Source: Agelas oroides (lineage: Eukaryota > Porifera > Demospongiae > Agelasida > Agelasidae). Taken from it: a DNA stretch of 64,000 nucleotides. Below the pieces are notes generated by a model. The model searched no databases, was not told the DNA's origin, and saw nothing but the letters and a program-made list of their open reading frames with translations. Positions 55,901 through 64,000 of the stretch are shown in pieces (position 1 is the first letter of the stretch; the number at the start of each line of letters is the position of its first letter). Both the position numbers and the translations under genes were made by a program. The stretch spans positions 11,427,398-11,491,397 of the forward strand of contig OX422187.1 in the NCBI GenBank assembly GCA_949130485.1. Reading direction: 5' to 3'.

Positions 55901-58900
55901 TCCTCTCCTCTCCTCTCCTCTCCTCTCCTCTCCTCCTCCCCTCCCCTCCCCTCCCCTCCTCCCCTCCCCTCCCCTCCCCTCCCCTTCCCTCCCCTCCCCT
56001 CCCCTCCCCTCCCCTCCCCTCCCCTTCCCTTCCCTTCCCTTCCCTTCCCTCCCCTCCCCTCCCCTCCCCTTCCCTCCCCTCCCCTCCCCTCCCCTCCCCT
56101 CCCCTCCCCTCCCCTCCCCTCCCCTCCCCTCCCCTCCCCTCCCCTCCCCTCCCCTCCCCTCCCCTCCTCCCCTCCTCCCCTCCTCCCCTCCCCACAGTGA
56201 TCTGGTTGACTTTTGTGAGGACATTCTGACATGGATGGAGGCACATGAAGAGAACATCATTGTGGTCCACTGTAAGGGAGGCAAAGGTGAGTGGTGGAGG
56301 GTGAGGGAGTGAAGGGTGGGGGAGTGGAGGGTGGGAGAGTAGAGGGTGGGGGAGTGGAGGGTGAGGGAGTGGAGGGTGGGAGAGTAGAGGGTGGATATGG
56401 AGGGTGGGGGAGTGGAGGGTGGGAGAGTGAGGATGGGAGTGGAGGGTGTGAGAGTGAGGATGGGAGTGGAGGGTGTGAGGCCTTCCTGTGGGGGCTAGGT
56501 ACTCTGAAACCTCTGAACTGTGTGACATCAAAGGTACTGGCTGAAGGTTCACTAAATTTTGGCTTGCCTTATCAAGGTACCTTTATCACGAAACCTTCAG
56601 TATTGCTTTGATTCAAAGCAAGTTCTAATTTCTCCAATTAGTGTACAGTACTGTGGTCTCTTGCATTCCAGGAACTGCAGCCATAGTATTTGGTAGTGTG
56701 GAAGGCAGACTAGGAACCTATATTGTCTGGCAGCTGCTTTCTCATGAAAAGATGGTTTGAAGAGCTTCGAGCTTCCATAACACAAGTTCCACTCCACCTC
56801 CCCACACCCTCCCACACACACACATGCACCATACAGGTCGTACTGGTATGATGATATCAGCATGGCTGGTTCGGTCAGGTTTATTTGGTCAGGCAAAGGA
56901 AAGCCTAGCCTACTTTTGTGACCGCAGGACAGACAAGAGCCGAGGAAAGAAGACACAGGGGGTGGACACTCCAAGCCAGGTAGCCTAGTTGTCAGCTAGA
57001 CACTCTTCTGTCAGTGGTTGTTGCCTCATGACCTCGAGAAAGAGCCTGGGTACTGGGCTATGGTGGTTGAGGGTGTCAATGAACCTGTTCAATGTCAGAC
57101 ATGTGTCTCTGCACACAAGTTACACATGCACCTGCTACTCACACCCACACACACCACCCACACCACCCACACCACCCACACACACCACCCACACACACCA
57201 CACACACACACCACCCACACATAGAGCCGCTATGTCAGGTACTATGAGAAGCTCCTCATGCAAATGGCGGGCAACCTCCCACCTCCCATCTCTCTGCGAG
57301 TCAAGAAGATGACCATTTTTGGTCTGACAAGTGAGCCACACAGATTGATGCTTGTGATATCACAAGTGTGTATTCTCCATAACCATATATGGTATAAGGA
57401 ACTATAGACTGCTGTCACTCATCTCATGTGGTGGGTGCTGAGCACATCATCTGACATCAGATCCTCTGAATTCTCAGAACTAGGACTGTCTAAACTGAAT
57501 TGTGGTCTTTTGATGTGTTAATTGACATCACCCACATTAGACCGAGGGTTTGTTGGTCTTCTGTGTGTGGTGTGTCAGCCCATCTCCATGGTAACACACT
57601 CCACCAGTCTAGTAATACCTCTAACTGCAGCACATGGTTCACCTAGCCTCGTTTCCAGCCTGTGCTTTCCTCTTTCTCCACATGGCCTATAGGAACAAGG
57701 CTCATGGTACACCTTCCTGCACAGTGGACACACCCCTCTTTAAGGACACCTGGTTAATCAGGACACTTGACCGAGTCCCAACTTTATATAAATACATTCT
57801 TCCCCTGAAATGTGGACACCTCACTAATCAGGACAATTTTGTTGGTCTCAAGGGTGTCCGTGTTAGAGAGTTTCCACTGCATAAAGAAGTACTTGTAGGA
57901 TGCTGCACCACCAACACACAAGACTCCCTTTGTCCTTCCCCTCATTACTACTCTCCTCTTTCTCCCCCTTCACTCCTCCCCTCCCCTCCCCTCCCCTCCC
58001 CTCCCCTCCCCTCCCCTCCCCTCCCCTCCCTCTCCTCCTCCTCTTTCTCTTCTCCCACAGAGGTTGGCAAAGGAGATGGCACTGACTGGAGCTTTGAAGT
58101 GTTTCTCATGCAAAACAAGATCTTGGAATGCTCCTTCCTCAAACCTGAGCATGTTGTAAGTCATAGTATAGACAAAAGAATGGAGGTTAGGGGACAACAA
58201 ATGTTGGTACATGATATAAAGCCATAACAAACATGCTCAGGGATGGCCTTCCTCTCTCCCACCTCCTCCTTTTCCCTCCTCCCTCCCTCTTCCCCCTCCT
58301 CCACACACACACACACACACAGACACAAGTGTCAGTGGACCCCTCCCAGGATGCTGTTCAAGTGGTATTTTCTGAGAGAGACCCACTGGTGGTAACAGAT
58401 GATACCAAGATTGTCTTTCATTGCTTAACAGTGAGTGGGTGGAGGAGGAGAAGGATGGGGGAGGAGAATGGGAAGATGGGGGAAGAGGAGGAGGAGGGAG
58501 ACACTCCTCAGTATAGCTGCTGCAATACTTTAGTCTATAACACATCTGCAACAGTGTTGCTTAATGGCAAATCAAATTTTAAATCCCTACACAAGGCAGG
58601 TATAGCCTTGTTCCCAGGCTCTCCCCCAGACGGCTGCAAGCGACGGAAAGCAGGGTGGGGCCTGGGAACGAGGCTAACAAGGCAGTACTTGTCATGCATG
58701 TAACACTACATTTCTCTCCATGCACTGCAGAGAGCTATTCCTGCTGGCAACAAGTGCCAGTTCTTCTTCTGGTTCCACACCACCTTCATTGAAGACAACA
58801 GGTACAGTCATGGCCAGCCGTTCACGCCCTCTGCCAGGGGCCAGGCGTGAACGGCTGGGCACGAGACTAGTACAGTCATGCATACAGCCAATACTTGAGC

Positions 58901-59164
58901 AGTTAGCCTCTAGTCAAACTCCTCGATGCATAGGAAAAAATTTCTAAGTAGACTTCATCTAGCTGTAGTTCCTATTTGGTGTCTCTTAATTTTGTTTCTG
59001 ACTGCAACTGCAGGCTGTATCTAGAGCGTGATGAACTGGACAATTTGCAGAGGTCAAAGGTTAAACGGTCCTATCCCATCCACTTTGCAGTTGAACTGCA
59101 GTTTGAGTCACACTGTAAAAATACTGTGTTCTATACTTCAGATGCACATGAGCTGTTAGACTGA
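52918..59164 (+). CDS. VSP: Voltage-sensing phosphatase (VSP/TPTE family)
   Basis: VSPs couple a membrane voltage sensor to a PTEN-like phosphoinositide phosphatase. Fifteen exons: 52918-53177, 53295-53342, 53814-53981, 54453-54587, 54659-54758, 54949-55012, 55334-55459, 55631-55712, 56198-56286, 56837-56979, 57225-57330, 58061-58155, 58323-58430, 58731-58801, 59014-59164. Sum 1,746 nt, 581 residues (Ciona VSP 576). Order: acidic cytosolic N-terminus; S1 ([16 protein letters not shown]); S2; S3 ([13 protein letters not shown]); S4 at residues 204-222; linker [18 protein letters not shown]; catalytic loop HCKGGKGRTG with Cys353 and Arg359; [10 protein letters not shown]2 domain ending [11 protein letters not shown]. 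The active-site loop matches Ciona VSP in these ten residues, so the enzyme looks active. S4 keeps Arg207, 213, 216 and 222 but has Phe219 where Ciona has its Arg229. Asp401 stands at the gating-loop Glu411 position. Confidence 0.95.
54240..54452. repeat. CTCC-rich and poly-C tract before VSP exon 4
   Basis: CTCCTCCC units then about 17 C, ending at the acceptor CTCACAG of exon 54453-54587. Confidence 0.88.
54855..54945. repeat. ~30-bp repeat TTGTGTGTTTACTTGTTTGTG
   Basis: Three units alternate TTTACTTGTTTGTGTG and TTTACATTTGTTGTGTG. In VSP intron 5, ending at the acceptor. Confidence 0.75.
55115..55333. repeat. CCCTCCCCTTCCTCCTT array before VSP exon 7
   Basis: Units of about 16-20 bp ending at the acceptor TTCCCAG. 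Confidence 0.88.
55825..56197. repeat. (CTCCT)n then (CTCCC)n array before VSP exon 9
   Basis: Long pure pentanucleotide runs, CTCCT then CTCCC with some CTTCC, ending at CCCACAG. Open frames on both strands are artefacts. Confidence 0.95.
56287..56480. repeat. GGAGGGTGGGGGAGT array at the VSP exon 9 donor
   Basis: Units of about 15-16 bp (GTGGAGGGTGGGGGA) begin at the donor after 56286. Confidence 0.85.
57970..58060. repeat. (CTCCC)n tract before VSP exon 12
   Basis: About 11 CTCCC units then CTCCTC, ending at the acceptor TCCCACAG. Confidence 0.9.
58591..58685. mobile_element. Fold-back element (TAGCCTCGTTCC family) with direct repeats
   Basis: Arms TAGCCTTGTTCCCAGGC and GCCTGGGAACGAGGCTA (58603-58676). 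The 9-bp direct repeat ACAAGGCAG flanks it at 58591-58599 and 58677-58685, with three extra bases on the left. In VSP intron 13. Confidence 0.65.
58813..58868. mobile_element. Small hairpin in VSP intron 14
   Basis: Arms CAGCCGTTCACGCC and GGCGTGAACGGCTG around a GC-rich loop, followed by GGCACGAGAC. A fold-back of related design. Confidence 0.45.
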
Positions 59165-59379
59165 TGATCTTATCTTATGTTGGCACTGTACGCGGCATAA
59201 ATTACGAACATTTCCTGCAGTGGTTTCAATATTAGACTTGCGTAGTGGGATTTTCCTGCTTTGCGGTGAGATGAGCACACACACGCAAGCTTGAACTAAG
59301 GTTGCTATAGAGCTTTCAACTCTGCATTCGCTTCCTTGTACGGATATGTCGCGGAACACCTACGCATGGCCTGTATGCG
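59165..59379. other. Intergenic region between VSP and the first EMI-FAS1 gene
   Basis: About 215 bp without repeats or open frames. It contains the VSP 3' untranslated region and the upstream part of the next promoter. Confidence 0.3.
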
Positions 59380-59387
59380 TATATAAG
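59380..59387 (+). promoter_or_regulatory. TATA box of the first EMI-FAS1 gene
   Basis: TATATAAG about 80 bp before the start codon at 59462, which puts initiation near 59410. A matching element precedes the second copy. Confidence 0.6.
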
Positions 59388-59461
59388 CCAGCTCTTTTCG
59401 TTCTCAATTCGAAGCATCTATTGCTCTACCACAGAGGTCAAGAAAAAGTAATCCAGCCAGG

Positions 59462-61789
59462 ATGCGCGCCCTGATTGCACTTTGTCTCACGCTCGCTGTC
59501 GTCTCTCTGAGCGAGGCCCACTTCTGGCGTCCCCGCCCCCCCCAGGACGTTAACGTGGGGGACCGATGCACTCCATCGTACAGTGTTGCCACGTGCGGAC
59601 CGAGGCGACTCGTGAGCCAAAACATCTCCGCAGCAAACAATTTCGGGTAAGATAATTGTCAATGTGTATATGCGTACTGTTCTGATGCAAATGAGTGCGA
59701 ATTATGCCAACATTGTTCTCATTGCAGCCCGAATGTGTGTCTGAATCGCACGACGTACGAAGTACAGACCTACAGCTACTCCTTTCAGCGTTCCTGCAGC
59801 CAGTGGAGGGGATGCACGTAAGCTTCGTTTGGTTGTGCGTTATAGAATGTAGAATGAATGATTGATTTATAATGTCACGGCACAAAGGCAGCAGGCCACA
59901 GTTTGGCCTATGAAACAAGAAAATGTTCTTTGTTTTGTTTGTAGATATTCTTTTATTGTAGATGTTCCCTGTATCCGTGCATCTGACGGTGTGTGTAATT
60001 CACATCACTTTCTTCATTTCTCCATTACAGGCTTCATTGTACCTGCACTAACGTGTGCAATGGTACAATGCGAAACGTGTCGGTGAGGTCTGTTGACTGC
60101 TGTGAAGGATTTGCCAGCGCTCCCTCCAGCACCGAGTTCTCATACTGGTACAGCCATCATCACCACCGTCTCCGCAAACTCCAGACTGAGGGATGTCCCA
60201 TGCGTACGTATATAGCTCTTAGTAGTACACACTCACTGTAGGTAATTTTCCATGCATAACATCTAGGCCTGGTGTTTTTGGGGGAGATGAGGTTTATGCA
60301 TTACGTACAAGCTGAAGTGTGTTTTTAAGTTACTCGCAATCTGTATAAATAAACCAATGCATTGTAAATCACAAGATGTATGCTCAATCTCAAAGCATTT
60401 CTCTTTTACACACATAGGTGTGATGGATACCGTAGCTGATTGCCTCCAGAATTCAAGCCTCAGCCAATTCCAAGCCCAGATTGCTAATGAGCCAGAGCTC
60501 AGTGCTGCTCTGCAATCCGATGACGGACAGTTCACCATCTTTGCTCCAAGCAATGATGCATTCAATAGGTTGAGTGATAGCCAGACTCTGTTGCTATTTA
60601 GTGGACTTAATCGCAGACAGACTTTGGAAGTTCACATTGCCAACAAGACAATTCCAACTCGGAGGCTTAGAGAGGGGGCAGTGATTCAACCACTTGAAAC
60701 ATGCACCTTGCTACACATAACCAAGTTTGAGCGGTGGCTGAGGGCTTCCAGAAGGGTTTCAGTGGTAAGCATACTCAGTGTGTAAAACGTGAGGTGCCAA
60801 CTACGCTAAACCTAGTGACTTGTAAAAGCAGTGGCTGACTACTTCACAGTGCTACAATGTGCTGCAAAAGTATTGTTCAGCATATTACTAGTCTGTAATG
60901 TGACTAGTAGGGGGGAGAGCACCAAACAACGACTGCATGCCTTGCTGGGCTCGACCAGTACATAGTAGGTAGGAGTAGCCTTAGTCTGTAATGTAGCTAA
61001 CTATGTATCATCTTTTTTTCTGTACAGCAAACATTCATCAGTGGAGCCGAGTTGACTCAAGGAGACTTCTGCCAAGCCAAGAATGGCATTGTCCATATCA
61101 TTGATTCCTTCGCTCTCTTCTCTTGTGAGAGCATTGCTGACGTCCTCAATCGCACTAATACATTCAGCACCTTCAAGCAGCTGCTCGATGCTGCTCGGTT
61201 GACACCCTTGCTGAATGGCTCCCGCAACAATTCTCGCACAGTTTTTGCGCCTACAAATGATGCTTTCAGACAACTCCCATCTTGTGCTATAGATTGCTTG
61301 CTTCGGAATACTAGTAGACGTGCACTTAAAGCACTTCTATTAACCCACGTCACTTTTCCAGCTGAGTACAACTCCACTCTTGCACTGCGAAGCTTTGTGT
61401 ACACTTTCTCTGGCATTTCCCTTCCAGTGAATGTTACAGACGGTGTAGTGCGTCTCACCAGGGACAGGATTCCAATTGAAACTGCCGACAGAGCAGCCAG
61501 AAATGGGGTGGTGCATGGTCTCCCTCGTGTTATTGTTCCTCGGTTCATCAACTTTACTCGAATGTGTCCAGACATTTGTACAGGAACCAGCCCCACCACG
61601 GCCACGACAGCTACCTCAACTACGACTGCTACAACAGAAGAACCAGAAATCCCCAGTGCTGGTCCTCCTATTGACCCCCTTGAGGGTAGTGGAGTCGTTG
61701 ATCCTGTTCCTGTTAGAGTTAGTATCGACTATGATGAAGATGACAAGAACGATGATGAAGATGACAAGAATGATGACAACAAAAATTAA
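59462..61789 (+). CDS. Secreted EMI-FAS1 protein, periostin/TGFBI-like, copy 1
   Basis: Five exons: 59462-59646, 59728-59817, 60031-60203, 60418-60764, 61028-61789. Sum 1,557 nt, 518 residues. A clear signal peptide (MRALIALCLTLAVVSLSEA) is followed by a cysteine-rich EMI-type module: GPNVCLNRTTYEVQTYSYSF, CTCTNVCNGTM and VDCCEGFAS, the last matching the CCxGY/F close of EMI domains. Two fasciclin (FAS1) domains follow at about residues 150-290 and 295-430, each with the typical FTIFAPSNDAF / TVFAPTNDAF strand and NGVVHGLPRVI-type end. The tail is Thr-rich (TTATTATSTTTATTEE) and then very acidic (DEDDKNDDEDDKNDDNKN). EMI plus FAS1 is the layout of TGFBI and periostin, matrix adhesion proteins with four FAS1 domains; here there are two. 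A role in the extracellular matrix is inferred. The acidic tail could bind calcium, but this is speculation. Confidence 0.9.
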
Positions 61790-62495
61790 GAAAAAGCCTC
61801 TGGAGGATATAGAGACTGGTTTGATTGTAATGATTTGCTACTTCATATTGAGAGTGTATGTTGGCCAGGTGCCATTATTTATTGTTCCTATTGCTGAATA
61901 TAATAATGATCTTTTGCTCAAAGTGAGTGAAGTGTAGCTAGTTGTATTCACAAGTTGTTTTAGACCATGCAGATCAAACACTGATACAAGTCTGTAAATT
62001 GTTGCAATCCCAAGTAATACCACTAGGTCTATGAGAAAATGTTTATGCATATCCCAATATGCAGCGTTGCAGTCATTCATGATGATGGAGCATTTGTCTA
62101 GTATGCATGGAAGACACAATATTGCATGCAGATTGCAGTCATTCTGACAACACATGTCATGTGAAGTTGAGTCGTGGCAGATCTGTGTAAGTACGTCACA
62201 AATGCAAAACCATGGAAGAGCGTGCCGACTATTTGACAGAGCACAGAAAGCTGAGGAAAATGGTGCTGCAGAGTACAGACTATTCCTGAGCCAGAGGTCT
62301 AGGCATCAACTTTGCAAGCCTGACACATGCAGATTAAGCACTGACCATGTAGTTTCCTCCATTAGCATAGAAGCATAGGCCCCAGAGGTCACTAGAAAAA
62401 ATGCTCTTCTGCATATTTGAGTGGACAATGTGCACAACTAAACACCCACGCATAAATTAGCATGTGCTGATCATGAGTACATGACTGCTCACGCA
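61790..62495. other. Intergenic region between the two EMI-FAS1 copies
   Basis: About 700 bp with 3' untranslated sequence of copy 1 and upstream sequence of copy 2. No other gene or repeat array recognised. Confidence 0.35.
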
Positions 62496-62503
62496 CATAT
62501 AAG
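62496..62503 (+). promoter_or_regulatory. TATA-like box of the second EMI-FAS1 gene
   Basis: CATATAAG about 90 bp before the start codon at 62587, at a spacing like that of copy 1. Confidence 0.5.
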
Positions 62504-62586
62504 CCTCAAACGGTAGAACGGGATGTTTTTTTTTTTGTTTTTTTTTTTTGGCTCTAGCGTTCGAGAAACCTTGTAACCAAGTCAGG

Positions 62587-63861
62587 ATGCGCGCCCTGGC
62601 TGCACTTTGCTTCACGCTTGCCGTCGTCTCTCTGAGTGAGGCCAGCTGGAACTACTTCCGGCGTTCCCGAACCTCCTGGAACGTTAACGTGGGGGACCGA
62701 TGCACTCCATGGTACGTTGCCACGTGCGGACCGAGGCGAGTCGTGAGCCAAAACATCACCGCAGCAACCGATTTCGGGTAAGTGTGTTCATACTTGTTCT
62801 AAGTGCTAATTATGCTGCCGCTAATGATGCCGTTAATTTTTGCAGCCCGAACGTATGCCTGAATCGTACGACGTACGAAGTACAGACCTACAGCTATTCC
62901 TTTCAGCGTTCCTGTAACCGATGGGGATGCAGGTACGTGGGTAGTCTCGTCTGCTACTTTAGATGTTTCCATTTTATAGCATCAGTAAAAAAAATCTTTC
63001 TCCATTACAGGCTTCGTTGTGCCTGCACCAATGTGTGCAATGGTACGATGCGAAACGTGTCGGTGAGGTTTGTTGACTGCTGCGAAGGATTTGCCAGCGC
63101 TCCCTCCAGCACCGAGTTCTTCTACTGGTACAACCATCATCGCCACCGTCTCCGCAAACTCCAAACTGAAGGATGCCCCATGCGTACGTACAGCACTTAG
63201 TCTTGTGATGGGCAAAAAAAAGCTATAGACATAATGACGCTAGTTAACAGCTGTAAACTGTATAATGTTGCTGTCGCTAGCAGTACAAGAAATGCGCTTT
63301 CATCCTGCAAGGCAGTGCAAGCCCGACATTGGTCGACCGGTCTCGCAAGCCAGACCCTTTCCGTTCCGCTTTCAGTATGCGGCGCGCGCCGATACTGAAA
63401 GCGATCGGTGCTGTGGAACGGAAAGGGTGAGGCAAGCCCGACATAGGCAAAAGCTGTTATGAATGAACCTCCACTTCTTTCCTTCTTTCTCTGTCTCCTC
63501 TTACACACACATAGGTGTGATGGACACTGTTGCTGATTGCCTCCAGAATTCAAGCCTCAGCCAATTCCAAGCCCAGATTGCTAATGAGCCAGAGCTCAGT
63601 GCTGCTCTGCAATCCGATGACGGACAGTTCACCATCTTTGCTCCAAGCAATGATGCATTCAATAGGTTGAGTGATAGCCAGATTCTGTTGCTATTTAGTG
63701 GACTTAATCGCAGACAGACTTTGGAAGTTCACATTGCCAACAAGACAATTCCAACTCGGAGGCTTAGAGAGGGGGCAGTGATTCGACCACTTGAAACATG
63801 CACCTTGCTACACGTAACCAAGTTTGAGCGGTGGCTGAGGGCTTCCAGGAGGTTTTCAGTG
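62587..63861 (+). CDS. Secreted EMI-FAS1 protein, copy 2 (cut by right edge)
   Basis: Four exons in the window: 62587-62777, 62846-62932, 63011-63183, 63515-63861, with the same phases as copy 1. The fifth exon would lie beyond 64000. The start at 62587 is chosen because it aligns with that of copy 1 (MRALAALCFTLAVVSLSEA), although the frame is open to an upstream ATG at 62548. The signal peptide, the EMI block (GPNVCLNRTTYEVQTYSYSF, CACTNVCNGTM, VDCCEGFAS) and the first FAS1 domain are present. Exon 4 is almost identical to exon 4 of copy 1 (about eight differences in 347 bases by eye), exon 3 differs at about 14 of 173 sites, and exon 1 differs more and in length. This is a tandem duplicate, with exon 4 probably evened out by gene conversion. 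Confidence 0.88.
63317..63444. mobile_element. Hairpin element with 13-bp direct repeats
   Basis: Direct repeats GCAAGCCCGACAT at 63317-63329 and 63432-63444 flank a hairpin. Its arms are CCCTTTCCGTTCC / GGAACGGAAAGGG and CGCTTTCAGTAT / ATACTGAAAGCG. It lies in intron 3 of EMI-FAS1 copy 2 and resembles the 17618 hairpin. Confidence 0.6.
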
Positions 63862-64000
63862 GTAATTAAGTATAGATATCTCTATACATGTGCATGATCA
63901 TAATATTTGTAGGTGCTGACAAGCATGTTTGTTTAAACCTAGATACTTACAAAAGCAGTGGCAGACTACTTCACAATGCTATAATGTGCTTACAGCTGCA

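Overview
The window is nuclear DNA of an animal. Protein genes are cut into many short exons with canonical GT/AG introns, several gene pairs lie head to head, and microsatellites and minisatellites are very abundant. The gene set (BBS7, neurochondrin, the alpha regulatory subunit of phosphorylase kinase, a voltage-sensing phosphatase, EMI-FAS1 proteins of the periostin/TGFBI type) indicates a ciliated metazoan. The compact layout and lineage-specific families suggest an early-branching animal such as a sponge, but the sequence alone does not prove this. I saw no viral element, reverse transcriptase or intact transposase.

Layout. 398-6574 (-): first nine coding exons of BBS7, with the 3' part beyond the left edge. 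6684-10176: no gene I can support. 10177-12682 (+): PH-domain protein flanked by coding minisatellites. 13423-17205 (-): TMBIM4. 17351-33311 (+): neurochondrin, 18 exons. Its 8.5-kb intron 15 holds three single-exon genes for type II membrane proteins that look like glycosyltransferases: A at 24299-26257 (-), B at 27329-28996 (-) and C at 29940-32024 (+). Paralogue D (33450-35087, -) follows just after neurochondrin. 35881-47777 (+): phosphorylase kinase alpha subunit, 30 exons. 48118-52816 (-): unrecognised 10-exon gene. 52918-59164 (+): voltage-sensing phosphatase, 15 exons. 59462-61789 (+): EMI-FAS1 secreted protein. 62587-63861 (+): tandem copy of it, cut by the right edge.

Exon models were read by eye from splice sites, reading phase and family resemblance. 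For every complete spliced gene the summed exon lengths divide by three and the phases agree, which supports the models. In the unrecognised gene one donor was chosen partly to keep the phase.

No pathway links all the genes. Themes are cilia (BBS7), membrane and calcium or phosphoinositide signalling (TMBIM4, voltage-sensing phosphatase, PH protein, phosphorylase kinase), and the secretory or extracellular side (the four glycosyltransferase-like proteins and two EMI-FAS1 proteins). Repeats and small inverted-repeat transposon relics fill the introns. Several tandem arrays start at 5' splice sites, and pyrimidine-rich arrays often end at 3' splice sites.
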